A stretch of DNA of 64,000 bases from positions 55,371,746 to 55,435,745 of the forward strand of contig NC_133771.1 of NCBI RefSeq assembly GCF_003597395.2, given 5' to 3'. Positions 1 through 11,779 of the stretch are shown piece after piece. Positions within the stretch are counted from its first letter, which is position 1; each line of letters begins with the position of its first letter. The notes beneath the pieces were generated by a model, which worked only from the letters and a program-made list of their open reading frames with translations, ran no database searches and was not told where the DNA came from. Origin of the DNA: Chelonoidis abingdonii. Taxonomy: Eukaryota; Chordata; Testudines; Testudinidae. Made by a program: the position numbers and the translations under genes.

Positions 1-119
1 GCCTTCCTTCATAGGTCATGTTCTCAAGACCTTTAATCATTCTTGTTGCTCTTCTCTGGACCCTCTCCAATTTCTCCACATCTTTCTTGAAATGCGGTGC
101 CCAGAACTGGACACAATAC
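1..119 (-). mobile_element. CR1 LINE fragment, cut by window edge
   Basis: Reverse-strand CR1 sequence from the region after the reverse transcriptase. It contains the string cttgttgctcttctctgga and a piece ending cccagaactggacacaata, both of which recur at 34.6 kb and 41.4 kb in longer CR1 copies of the same orientation. Similarity stops near position 119. The 3' part lies outside the window. Non-functional. Confidence 0.8.
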
Positions 120-984
120 ATCTGCCAACCCCAGGTGGGGTCCATCGTGTTTTAAAGTCTCTCCCAGACCTGTTAGTATGAACCCCCTAGCACAGAGAGA
201 GGGCTCTCTGCACCGTTGCCTTCCTGGGAAGGAGGCACTGCCAGTGTTGGAGGTGGGATTACACTTCCTCTGCTGCTCTATGGGTGGAAAGGTGAAGGGC
301 CAGGGAGGGGGGAGAAATAACATGATGATTGGGCAGAGTTGCTGGGTCATGTGACCCAGGTTTGCCATACAAGCTCTCCCATTCAAGAGCATTCACATAG
401 ACTCAGACTGAGTGGGCCTGCGTGCTGATTAGGTTGGCCATGAAGGAGACCCTATGACCTATTCTACACCAGTAAGTGACACTCCTAGGTGCTTACTTGG
501 TATTTGCACTTTTTCCACTTCAGATTGCATGAAGTGACACTGAAGCAGTTTCAGAACTGCTTGGCCCATATTAGGATGCAGAACTAGAGATGCATCAGAA
601 TGACCCTAAATTTGAGGAGAGCATCTAGTGCAGGATCCATCTGAAAAGCTACTGGGTTCTGCCACTCAGCTGCTGCAACTGTAAAGTGCGTTTCCTCTTG
701 AAAAGTTCCTGTCACTAGAGATCTTTTCTCACTGACAGCTGATTATCCATTCCCACTAGTCTGAAGCTTTTATTTTTATTGTCTTATTTATGTAAATGCA
801 TGGAGAGCTAATGAAAACACTATACAATATGTTTGAACTGTGAGATAGTAAAAGCTTATGCAACAAAAACAAAGCTTTTTTTTCTCAATACGAACCAATG
901 AATAACCACAAATTAGAGTTTAAAAGAAATCCAGGAGACAATGATAATGAGTTACATTTATATTGTGGTAAGTCTTGACTCCGC
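120..984. other. No gene seen; unassigned DNA
   Basis: The open frames here (up to 119 codons) are short, overlap on both strands and match no family I recognise. Nothing resembles an exon with both splice signals. Confidence 0.5.
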
Positions 985-1035
985 TGCAGCCCCATAGTGC
1001 TAGTCACTGTACAAACATATAATAAATGAAAGTCC
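985..1035. repeat. Short interspersed repeat fragment
   Basis: The stretch with gtgctagtcactgtacaaac resembles the stretch around 42440-42495 (gtgcgagatgctgtcaaaca) over about 45 bases. The pair marks a dispersed repeat that I cannot assign to a family. It abuts LTR copy A1. Confidence 0.4.
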
Positions 1036-1055
1036 TTGCTAAAAGACTTTATACC

Positions 1056-2267
1056 TGTAATCCTTCTGCCCATCTGAGTTGGCAGCAACAAGGGCTGGGT
1101 TCAGTATCGAGGGGTTCCGCTTCAATAACACAATGCAAAACTGGCTCGAGCCCCCACCCAGTGACCTGGGACAATTACATACCACTCCCCAGGGTGCATC
1201 TAAGAGGCAATACTCCCCTCTCACAAGCACGGAGTCTGAGTGTAGCAAAATCCTTTTAATAAAGGAGGGAAATGATGCGGCATTATCTTGGGGAAACACC
1301 ACAAACAGAATTCATAACACAAACCATGAGCAGAAGACCCACCCCCAAGTAAGTTTGGCAGTGTTCTTTCCCCCTCAGGTTCTTATGCCTAGCAAGCCAA
1401 AAAATCACCCAAAAGTAGAAAAACTCAAAAGTAGAGACTTTTGGGTGATTTTTGGGTCAGTGGTGCCACAGAGTTCAAAAGTTTAACTGCAGATTTTTCT
1501 CTCTCAGCCTGGGTGGCAATGGGGGAGTGGGAAAGAGATGTTAAGGGGCACCTTACATGGTCTAAGGCCAACTGCCCCACCTCCCCATGGTGTTCTGCTG
1601 CAGCCTTCACCACCAACTGCTGTGCTCCACCAGCCACTCTGCTCCACTTTGGCAGCTGCTCTACAATGTATCTTCAGCCCCCACCACTTAAAACACAGCA
1701 CTCAGTGATTTCAGCATGTAATAGGGGACCCTCTGTGCTGGTGCACCATTGGCTCAAGGCAAATTCAGCTCAGGAGCCTGTAACTAGACTCCTAAAAGAA
1801 TGAAATTTAGGTCTGATATTCCACGGTGGAGAAAGAAGAAGGTGCAATCGGTGTTTCAGGTGCTCAAACAGGACCCATACTATCAGGTACAAATACTTGT
1901 TCCAAATCTCTCTCAATTCACTGGGTTGTAGAACCCATGTCCCTAGTGAGTGCTACTTAGTTGATAGCAAGTCCCTCTGTCATAAAACAGTTCCACTGTT
2001 ATTGGGGTAGGAAGAAATAAGTGTTGTTACCCTGATTATGTACTTGAATCACATAATCAGGGTAACAACACTTATTTCTTCCTACCCCAATAACAGAGAA
2101 ACTGGGGATCTCACAGCAGCCAAAGTGACCATTTCGGCTGCTGTGGGCTCATGCTAGGTGGGGTGAGTGTGCCTATGCAAACAAGATCAGCCTCGAAGTT
2201 CTTTTCCACAACTCACCACAATTCACCACCAGATGTCAGGGTAGAGCTCATCCTGATGCTGCTTACA
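1056..2267 (-). mobile_element. Solo LTR, family A copy 1
   Basis: This 1.2-kb unit begins tgtaa and ends ttaca, the inverted ends expected of an LTR. The reverse complement matches 25512-26788 along its length; shared landmarks are the gtcagggtagagctcatcct block, the ttattgggg block and the block ending in gctgcc near the U5 end. Orientation is inferred from an attaaa-type polyadenylation signal read on the minus strand. Flanks are atacc and tcccc, so the 5-bp target duplication is eroded or absent. No retroviral protein-coding sequence is adjacent, so it is a solo LTR. It differs from copy 2 by an extra inverted duplication (1996-2096). Confidence 0.75.
1996..2096. repeat. Perfect 46-bp inverted repeat (hairpin)
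   Basis: Arms 1996-2041 and 2051-2096 are exact reverse complements over 46 bases, with a 9-base loop (acttgaatc). The arm sequence belongs to LTR family A, but copy 2 at 25.68 kb has it only once, so the second arm is an inverted duplication private to this copy. The absence of mismatches suggests a recent event, or an assembly artefact. Confidence 0.9.
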
Positions 2268-2402
2268 TCCCCTAAGAAACAAGATAAGATAGATGAACAA
2301 ACATACAAGTGGATGAGTTTGAGGCAACGTGGTAACAAATAAATATTACAGGATTCATATAATTTTTGGCTAGGATTAACAAACTCTTACACTGCTCTAT
2401 TA

Positions 2403-2490
2403 TAGATTCAGAGAACCATATGGTTAGAAGGGACCACAAGGGTCATCTAGTTTAACCCCCTACCAAGATGCAGGATTTGTTGTGTTTAAA
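2403..2490 (-). mobile_element. CR1 3'-end relic
   Basis: The string ggttagaagggaccacaagg followed by gtcatctagt resembles the 3' untranslated end of CR1 read on the minus strand. Similar strings occur at 33.1, 41.0 and 53.6 kb. Only the last ~90 bp remain. Confidence 0.6.
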
Positions 2491-2525
2491 CCATCCAAGA
2501 TAGAATCATAGAAAAAGCACCCATT

Positions 2526-2599
2526 CATCCAAGATGAGATTCAAACTCACCACTGCCTGGTTTAGAAAGCTAGTGCCTTATCCATTCGGCACTTTTATT
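2526..2599 (-). pseudogene. tRNA-Arg(UCU)-like relic
   Basis: On the minus strand, gaatggataaggcacta resembles a D arm of tRNA-Arg, followed by an anticodon loop tttctaa (anticodon TCT) and a T-arm-like gagtttgaatctc. The anticodon stem has two mismatches and the 5' acceptor strand does not pair with ttggatg at the 3' side. I read this as a tRNA pseudogene or the head of a tRNA-derived SINE, not a working tRNA. It sits directly beside a CR1 3' end. Confidence 0.5.
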
Positions 2600-2699
2600 G
2601 GGGAACACTCATAATCATTTAAGAGTACATGAGGTTTTCTTGGGTAGATGTAATGAAATAGAATGTAGTAGTTTTGCACACATCTAATCAACATCAAAA

Positions 2700-2990
2700 T
2701 TAAAGTGCCAGATTTTCACAAGTGCTTACCACCCATGATCAAGGCCATATTTTCAAGAGAGTTTGGCTCCAGTTAAAGGGCCAGATTACCTCAAGAGCTC
2801 AGTATCTGAAAATCTGGCTTTAGGTGTCACAGTTGGAGCTTCTGGATCTGTGGACTCCTTTGAAAATCAGTTCCTTATATAGTTGCCCATACTGGAGCCA
2901 AGTTTTTCTGAAATTCTGATCCCAATTGTGGAAGCTAAGCACTTGGAAATTTGAGCTTTTTTGAAAATCTGGCCCTAAATGTCAGTTGAA
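2700..2990. repeat. MITE-like palindromic repeats
   Basis: Blocks ending gaaaatctggc recur (near 2810 and 2965), with agattttcaca at the left side. These imperfect inverted ends are typical of short non-autonomous DNA elements. The same vocabulary (gattttca, gaaaatc) recurs at 10.2, 12.65 and 15.5 kb. Confidence 0.5.
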
Positions 2991-5879
2991 ACAAAACCCC
3001 AAAGGGAAACAACCTACAATGTGAGGAATTTTGAATCAGGTTTGGATCAGAACTTTATGGCTCAAAACCATCTCTAAATAAAATGTCTCTATGATGAAGC
3101 ATGTCTATCCATTGCCAATAATGCTTGCTGTGATGTTTGACATATCTCTGATAAAAGCTTTCCTCTCCTGCCTTCTATCACCTGTGGATGCTTAATGAAC
3201 TAATTCTAAATAAATAAAAGTAACACTAAACTATAAAACATGGTGCGTACTGGGACATTTATGCATTTAACGTCTTCTAACTGTGGTAATTCCACCTGCA
3301 GGATCTATGCAAAGTTCAGCCAGGCCTCCAGGTAGAGAAGGTAATATTCTACTTTTCAAATGATGGGATATTTCCCACACTGTTGTAGTGAGACTGGTGT
3401 GCACCCATCCTTGAATCCATAGTACTATATGTGAACAAGGGATGGAATTAAGGGTGATTAAAATGGCATATTTTAAAAACAAATAAACAACTGGTGACAT
3501 ATTGCCCTCCATTTGAAATTATCTTTTTTTAAGGTTTACAAAACTTCATTTGACTTTTTTTAATGCTACTTTCCAATTTGCGGTTCTGCCTTGGATTAGA
3601 CTCAGAAAATTGCAAATGGATTATTTAACTTTGATGTCTCAATCCTACTACTGGGAGAGGGAGGGAGAGAGAGAAGGAGATGAGGGAAAGGCAGAAAAGA
3701 TGTAAAGAGAAGGGTGAGACAAGAATGGAAACTTCACCTTCACCAACGTATGAATTTTTCATGAGTACAAACTAACTCTTTCATACTTCCAGAAGGTAAA
3801 TTCATATATAGGCATGGGAAGCAGATTTAGAGAAAGCAAAATCTAAACAATCAGGGTGGGAGAGAGAGAAATATAGCTTCTATTTAAAGGAAGAGAGCAG
3901 GCATATTTAAACTTGGCTAATGAGAATAATCCATGGAATACGTACAAGTAGTTCCACTGCTACCCCTTCCATGGAGGGTTGGCTCTCCCCTGCTGATAGA
4001 TCTAGCTACTGGCTGATATCTGCCAGGAGAGTTGTTAAGTTCTGAGTACAGCCTCCTCAGTGGGGCTGTGATTTTAAAGTTACTGTGTAATGGAGTGCAT
4101 TTCCATTTACCATATGATGAGATGGCCTTGTCTGTCAACCAGGGAGCCATTTGATGTTATATATGGTTCAAATGAGCCAAAAAAAGAGAGAAAAAAGAAG
4201 ATTCAAGAGCCTTGAGCCCTCTAGCAATCGGAGATGGTTCCCCTATGGCAAGAGGCCAGGTCATTTTTTAAAGCTCTATTTGGTTCTGAAAATTGATTGA
4301 GCCACATTAAAGAACTTAAGGAAACAGAATTCAAAGGGTATTGTGATTTTCTGCTGAATCAGCCATCAAGCAGCTGAGCCAATTTCTATAAGCTATTTTT
4401 ATTTATTTATTTACCACTTTACTAATGAACGGACCCTAAATGCCTTCCTGTGCTGCACAAATATTGCTGCCTCTTCCAATCCCCAAAACAGAATTTGCTT
4501 ACTCTTCAATTAATCAACTTCAAATATTTAAAATGATTAACATAAAAAACTTGTAACAGATTGTGCAATTTCAACTTCCCTAAAACTACAGTTAGTGGAC
4601 TAAATTCAAGTCTTTTCCCTTAGACTTTCTGGGACCAAATTCTGTTCTTATATATTTTCTGATCTCACATGTCCTCATGGATGTAACTGTTAGCAGAATG
4701 TGCCCCCCACTCTGAGCTACTCACACTCACTGTAATGGTGTATGAAACATTGTAAGCTGATGAAACCTTAAAATATGGAAATCTCTCATATGATGAAATA
4801 AAATAATAATAATAATAATTAATAATTAATGTAAATTTAGGTTGGGTAATATGTACACCAAGGAGTTGGAAAATTTATATCCACTTTTCATTACTAGGCT
4901 TGCATGTTACACTAGCTCAAAGTCTTAGATAGCTATTAATTATTATTATATTACACAATCAAAGACAGTGAGTGGGTTTAAATAGGTAAAAGTGTCTAAT
5001 GTTAATGAAAGGAGAACAAGTCTATGATATCTCTGTATTAAGCCCAATATCAACATAAATAAACAGTGGAGAAAGCCTTGCTGAGACTGAAATACCCAGC
5101 CAACAAGGAGTGCACTAATGAATTTAATAGGGATGAAATCAGTAGGTCTTCTAGAAGTATAGTAGGAGTCTATAGAAACTTTTTATAAAAATATAGAATA
5201 TAATAAACAATGATATTGCTTGGATATACATTTTTTATTTTGTAGGTTGGTTGCCTACTGTTGACTATGTGCTATTCATAATGAGAGATTGGTCATGTTA
5301 CTGTTTTCTGTTCACTGACTGGATAACTGAAAGCTTTAAAAAGAAGAACAAAGGATAGCAAATGCTTATGTTTCTGCACATGTATCCATGAATATTTGCA
5401 AATACTGAAATACAGAAGGGCCATTCTCCAAACATTTTTGCAAGCAAAAATCTGTTTACATGAATCTTTGTGCATAGCAAATAAAAGGGGACACTAAAAT
5501 AATCAAATCAAACAGTTGTTTAGCATTTGATTGCATATTCCCAAACTATGCTTTGTAATGGGATACTAGCTCTGTTTGACACTGTGAGATCATTCCCATT
5601 TTTTACCTGCCAGACCACATGTAAGATAGAGAGAGTAAATGACCAATATAATTGCAGACACAGGTTAAGTAGTACAGTAGTTCAATGAACTAGTTTATCT
5701 CACCTTTGGCTTCGGGGCAGTGACTCTATTCACAGAGTATTTGGTAACTTGATCTGAAATGCACCAAAAGTAAAACAGCCAGCAAAATGTGATTGTTCTG
5801 AGAGAACAGTATGGGAAACTCAAAGTGTACCAGAAAGGCAAAACTGCATACATGGGCTAAGGACTAAGTTAATAAAGGA
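2991..5879. other. No gene seen; simple repeats only
   Basis: The stretch has a purine-rich GA tract (about 3652-3740) and a TAA/ATA microsatellite (about 4795-4832). ORFs are short and stop-bounded. Nothing else could be assigned. Confidence 0.5.
4795..4832. repeat. (TAA)n microsatellite
   Basis: About seven near-perfect aat/taa units followed by interrupted attaataatt. Ordinary simple-sequence repeat. Confidence 0.9.
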
Positions 5880-6790
5880 TCTTAACTGTCTCTTTAGACC
5901 CTAAGATCAATATTTAGGCACAGTGACATTCATAAAACCACTATTTAGTTGCTGCCTAACCCTGTAGGTAACTAAAATCCCTAGGCACTTAAGTTTCTAA
6001 CAGTGAGCATGCACAAAATATTTAAATTCTGATACTGCTGAGCTGCTTGGTGCCCAAAGCCCAAACTGTATTCTGAAACTAGGTGTTCCCCTACCTTACG
6101 GGCCCAATCATGCTTAGAGTGTGTCTCACGCACACAAAAGACAACTGTGAGTAAGGATTTTGGGGCTGTCAGGTGTGTGCATAATTGTTCTCAGTAGTCC
6201 AAGGGTAAGGGCACTCATGTGGCATGTGAAAGAACCCAGCCTGAATTCCCACTTTGCCTGACTGGAAGCAGTTACTTCAACCCAGATCTCCCACATGACA
6301 GATGAGTGGCCTCACCACCAGGAATAGGTGTGTCTCAATCTCTCTTGTAGAAGGTGTTCAATTTTGTATAAATAATCAAATATTTTTTTGGAACAGGATC
6401 TAGAACACTGACTACCACTGGACTATGGCTATAATGGAGAAAGAATCTCTTCCTCTCTACCTCTCTGTGAGAGAAAGACCTGACTTGGCTTAGGCACCTA
6501 ACACCAGGAGAAGGTTCACAGCTGGGAAGCCCAAGCTGAGGGACCACACCTCTCTCTGGCCCAGACTTACATATCTAATTACCTTTGAGGAACAAAGCTT
6601 AGATTAGCACTGCTTAGAACTCACAGTTTCCCATTCAGCTTGCTGGCTTCTGTGAATCCTTTCTTAGGAACCTAACACTCCCCATGCATTGTAGGGGGAG
6701 CCTGGGTGCTTAACTCACAGTTGTGAATTCCACTGGGTAGCAGGGCAACTAGGAGTTAGGCATTGCAACCTAAATCCCATTTGTGACTCT
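5880..6790 (+). repeat. Long composite repeat, copy 1
   Basis: This ~0.9-kb unit shares order and orientation with 13375-14235. Shared blocks are taggcac-rich flanks, a tRNA-like hairpin region, tcaatctctc followed by a gtataaataat-type block, cagctgggaagcccaagc (versus aactggaaatcccaagc), and a closing block with aggaacctaacactcccca. The middle part (roughly 6180-6420) contains two opposed tRNA-like pieces. The family is unknown to me; it looks like a non-autonomous element with SINE-like internal sequence, and it is well diverged. Confidence 0.55.
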
Positions 6791-7914
6791 AGTTCTAAGT
6801 GTGCAAGCCTTTACTCTGACAAATACTTAGGGATATCACTGAGAGTTTGCTTGTGTAAAAACTTCGTAAGGACTTCAGGAATTGACCCACTGTTTACAAG
6901 GGTTAAAATAGTCTATCTGCAGTGTCAGAATACTTTTTGTACCTCTATGGATTCTATTCATAGCCTTTTTCAAATATCAGACTATATGCAGGATCCGTCC
7001 AGAAGAAAACTATCCTTTTGAGTCAGGTCAGTAGCTCCCTCTTACTGAACGTTGGAATTGTAGCATAGACCAAATCTATCTGTTACTTTATTTAAGCCAA
7101 TAGAGTTGCACCAGGGATTAATTTGACCCCTAGCTCTAATGTATTTTGCTTTCTATACAGGGTTTTAAAATTGATGTGGGGTTGTATGAAGTATCTACAA
7201 TGACAAGTTCAATAATGTTGTTCATATGTGGGCTCTCTGCATATGTTGTTCTAAGTGGGTTCTCTATATGGTGAGATCTGCATTGTGTCTTATACATAAT
7301 CCTGATAGCTTTATCTCAAGCACACTTCTACTTCAAGTATAAAGAAGTCTCTAAAATTATTTTCTGAGCAGATCTAAAAATAACTTAAGACAATAAATGG
7401 GCCCTGGAGAAATCTGAAATAGACATGAAATGGAAACAAAACAATCTATACTTGCTAATTTCCCATGAATGTTTGCCAAAAGGACAACACACCTGCTTTC
7501 ATTCAAACCTGATTCAGTCAGTTTGGTGCAGAATTGCCTTCTATAGTGAAATCCAGTTACATTTCTGTTAATCCACCAGCCAAACTGGCAATTCTCACTA
7601 AAACCAGAACTGGACCCTGAGTTGAAAATTGTGTGAAATGACCCTCCCAATGGTGTGGGTTTGTCAATACGAAGTGAAAAGTAGACTACAGACCCCAAAT
7701 CTAGTGTGCCCCTCAGATTCACTGATGGCCCAGGGCCATGCACATAAAGTTCCTATGGATTCTGCAATCCTTGCCATTCCCTCATCCATTTGTTTTCTTG
7801 GGACAATAGCTCCTATTGTTAGGCATGGAACTAGCTGTGCAGGTTCTACATCTCCTCAAGCTTCAAGAATCCTACCTTGCTCACTTAGGGCAGCTCAAAG
7901 AGAGTGGTGCTGAT
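6791..7914. other. No gene seen
   Basis: A 128-codon minus-strand frame (7357-7743) lacks recognisable motifs and has no splice or promoter context. I see no repeat family either. Confidence 0.4.
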
Positions 7915-8275
7915 TAACTGAAACCAAAACTTTTGACGGAAAATGGTCTGTTTCAATCACATTTTTGAGACAAAATATTTTCCAGCAAAAGGCTTTGAAA
8001 TTGTCAAAATGAAATATCTGGACATTCTATATGAAATTTTTTTTTAAATTTTAGTCAATTATGGTAAGACAATTAAAAATGGTCAAAACTGAAACAACAC
8101 ATTTTGAAAATGTCAAAACAAAATGTTTCAATTCACCCAAACTTAATGTTTCCTTTAGATTTTCAGTTAACAAAAATTTTAGATGTTTCAACTTTTTGTC
8201 CCCATTCAAGATGGAAAAAGTTAACAGTATCTTGAAAATGTTCATGGGATGGGAAAGCCATTTCCTGCCCAGATC
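7915..8275. repeat. GTTTCAAAA-type repeat, copy 1
   Basis: Clusters of tttcaa, gaaac, caaaatg and fuzzy inverted copies make an AT-rich self-complementary stretch. A second stretch with the same vocabulary lies at 51960-52290. Both end near an agctggg/ccagatct-like block. Probably a degraded MITE family. Confidence 0.5.
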
Positions 8276-8928
8276 TAGGTAAAATAATTATTGATTTCTT
8301 TTCTTTGTGTTTCACTCTTTAAACAAAATTTATGGAATGCTGGATTGGTTCACCAAGAAGTCTGTATAACTGTGTAAAATGCATAATCACAGGAATGGCT
8401 ATTATTTGGAAACCCATATTAATGGAGAGTGGTGGGGAGAATAAATAGGTCTATCCATCCACTTCACAATACAATATAAACACTCGGCCATTTTAATTAC
8501 TGATTTTATTGTTCTGAATATAACAAATGTTGGCAAGTTAAGAAAGTTGTCTGATCTGATAAAAACACAAGTTTTGGATGTGTTATCATACACCTGAGAT
8601 ACACTGTTTCTCTTTAATATTTTACAAGCCATCTTTATTGTCCTCTCTCACAACATTAAAGTAAATCTGCATCTGTTAAGGTGAATTTTATTACTTATTC
8701 TTGGATTTAACTGTTCCCTTGTTCTGTTCTTGTATTGAAAAAATGATCCATTACACAACACATGATAACTACTTATGAAGATTTACTTTATTTTTATTGC
8801 CTTTGCAACATTTGCTTTTTAGCTCCGGTTATAAAATCTCAAATCTTCTTCAGTTGAGAACTTGACATCTTCCGAAAAAAGGGCAAAATGAAATACTAGC
8901 TAGCAGAGAATAAAATTTTATAGTAGGC

Positions 8929-9952
8929 TGTCATGGTATAATTCCCCACTCTGAACCTTAGCGTCCAAAAGATGGGGTACCAGCATGAATTCCTTTAAGC
9001 TTGATTACTAGCTTAGAACCTGTAGCGCTGCCACCAACCAGGAATTCCTGTGCCTGGTACACTCTGGTCTCCCCAAAACCTTGCCCAGGGACCCCCAAGA
9101 CCCAGACCCTCTGGATCTTAACACAAGGAAAGTAAACCCTTTCCCTCACCATTGCCTCTCCCAGGCTTCCCCTCCTGGTGTACCTGGAAGATCACTGTGA
9201 TTCAAACTCCTTGAATCACAAACAGAGGAAATTTCACCTTCCCCCTCCTTCTCTTTCCTCCTCCCAGACTCTCCTGAGAAAAAAGTAATCCTGACACACA
9301 GAGAAATTACTTTTCTCCCCTTCCCTCCTTTCTCCCACCACACCCTGGTGGATCCAGATCCCGTCCCCTGGGTCTCACACCAGATAAAAAAACAATCAGG
9401 TTCTTAAACAAGAAACTTTTAATTAAAGAGAAAAATTATCTTTGTAAATTTAAAATGGAATAGGTACAGGTCTTTCACCTATAGATACTGGCAATACCCT
9501 CCAGCGTAAGTATACAAGTACAAATTAAATCTTTCAGCAAAATGCAATTGAAACTCCTCCAGCCAAATACACAATTAAACTCCTTCCAGCCAAATGCACA
9601 ATTAAAACTCCTTCCAGCCAAATGCATATTTGCAAATAAAGAAAACAAACATAAGCCTAACTCGCCTGATCTACCTAGTATTTACTATTTTAAACTTATA
9701 AGAGCTTGTTTAGGAGAGATTGGAGAGAAACCTGGTTGCACGTCTGGTCACTCTCAGAACCCAGAGAGAACAACAACCAAAAACTAATAGCACACACACA
9801 AACTTCCCTCCCTCAAGATTTGAAAGTATCCTGTCCCCTGATTGGTTCTCTGGTCAGGTGACAGCCAGGCTTACTGAACTTGTTAACCCTTTACAGTCAA
9901 AAGAGATGTAAAGTACTTCTGTTCTATTAACTCCTACTATCTGTTTATGACA
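8929..9952 (-). mobile_element. Solo LTR, family B
   Basis: The unit starts tgtcat and ends atgaca and is flanked on both sides by the same 5-bp target duplication taggc (8924-8928 and 9953-9957). TG/CA ends and an exact 5-bp duplication are diagnostic of LTR integration. Minus orientation is inferred from tttaattaaaag read on that strand (ATTAAA signal) before a U5-like part. There is no gag, pol or env sequence next to it, so the provirus was lost by LTR-LTR recombination. Length 1024 bp. A related but shorter LTR lies at 16897-17715. Confidence 0.92.
9533..9630. repeat. 27-28-bp minisatellite in LTR B
   Basis: About four units built on ccagccaaat plus acaattaaactcctt; the ccagccaaat anchors fall at 9559, 9586 and 9614. 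It lies in the middle of the LTR. The related LTR at 16.9 kb does not show the array. Confidence 0.85.
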
Positions 9953-10199
9953 TAGGCATATGTTTTCTGAAAAATCAAACAAAAGAAGATAGGCTAGTGG
10001 CTTTAGAATTTCTAAATTGGACCTCCTAATTACAATTATTCTCATCTAATATACAGGGACCAGTGTCTCTTTAGAGCCAGATACATTTAGCCGTTATGTT
10101 TAGCCATATAGCTTTTCAAAGAAAATAAACTACACAGCAATAAACATTCTAGTATCCAACTATAATCAGGCCCCTAAGCATGGGACAAGAATAGTGTCA

Positions 10200-10405
10200 G
10201 GCCCAAATTTTCATAAATGACCCTAATTTTGATTGCCTCAAATCTAGTGGGACTGATTTTCAAAACCTACTACTCCAACTGTAGTTGCTGGCCGCTGTGG
10301 AAGCTCAGTGCCTCTGAAAATCTTTGGTTTTATCTGTCTAAAGTTGGGAACCCAAAAATTGAGCCCCAAAATTGGAAGCCCCTTTTGAACAGCTGGACCT
10401 AAATC
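10200..10405. repeat. MITE-like palindrome
   Basis: Imperfect self-complementary element with gcccaaattttca on the left, gattttcaaaacc and gaaaatctttgg inside and gagccccaaaattgg near the right. Same vocabulary as 2700-2990 and 15508-15705. Confidence 0.45.
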
Positions 10406-11779
10406 TATGTTTTTCTTATAATATTCAATCAATATTACCTCTTTCTTTTGTCCCAGGATCAGCTGCCAGGTTTTTCTAACCTTATCTTCAAAGAGATCTT
10501 AACTTGGGTTTCCATTTTGCACCCACATCTTTTGAAGGCCATTTGTTGTCATGTAGACCTCTAACTATCTTGTTTGTACTGCAGTCAGCAAGTTAGATAT
10601 GAAACTGATATTAATTGTGCCTGTAAATCATGGTAAGGGGAAAATTGAGTTTGCTTCTCAAAATCATCCCTTTAATGTCTTTTGTGTTTTGAGAACCAAT
10701 CACAATTTTAATATAGCTTTTCAATATTCTATGTTTTAGTAGAGCAACTAATCACTGGAGTCTCTCAAAATGCAGAACACTGAAAGAGCAAAAATCCTAT
10801 AGTATTTCACCAGAATATACAGAATATATTAAGCACTAAAAATTGCAAGATATTAAAATTCTTTTGCCTCATTTTTTGACAAAGAACTTAATGAGAACAG
10901 AAAATAACACAATATTAATCCATTCTGGTGATAATGCTTGTAACATAAATGAGAACTGGCACAAATTTTATCCATTCTTGCTTATATCTTCAGATGGTAA
11001 TGTCATGATCCTCTGCAGTTACCTGAGTGCAAAGTCATATAAACTGTTAACTTTCAAGTCAAATTTTACTGTTGGCAGTGGGTCCAGTTAACTGAAACTG
11101 CAGTTTCTACGTTACTAAAAATAGGCAAATACAATAAGATATAATGTGCTGAGCAATTTGAATTCAGCAAACAGTAATGGATATTTCATAGTTATATAAG
11201 CGTCTCAGTTTAACTATTGCATGGCTGGTGATTTGAAGCTTTATTTCCTTCCCAGAAGTTCTGTATATGTCACTGAATATCTGCAGTCTCTGGGTTAATT
11301 ATATCCTTTTGTAGTTAAGTACAAAGAAGCACTGTATGACACCACTTATGCTAATTCAGCAATGTGAGATGTAGTGAACATTTAAAAATAGACTATGTAG
11401 CTATATGTCACAGCTTTGGTGGATTCAAGGTTATTCCAATACATAGCAAGTAACGTTCTGCTTAAATCCTAAAGTATTACAGGTCAAGCTGATCAGCCCA
11501 CGGCATTTCTCTAAAGCATTCCAGTTGATTAGATCTGCCCAGCTTTGCTCCCTCACCTACAGTCATTTCTAATGCTTTTCTGGCATTAAAAGAAAACCTG
11601 ACTATTAATCTACTATGAATCCCCTCCTACTCTATAGCAAAGGAAATCCCATTTCATAAAATATTCATATTTTCAAAAAAAAAAACCATACAGCACTTAG
11701 CATTTTAATTTTGATCTTCACAAGAAGAAATATTCCAAACATGCAATTTTTAATATTTTCACAACAGTTCAGAAGAGCA
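10406..11779. other. No gene seen
   Basis: AT-rich, with stops in all frames. An 82-codon frame at 10843-11091 has no recognisable motif. No repeat assigned. Confidence 0.4.

Noticed and set aside
33..392. 119-codon minus-strand frame at the window start
   Set aside because: It partly overlaps reverse-strand CR1 sequence, matches no family and has an equally long frame on the other strand.
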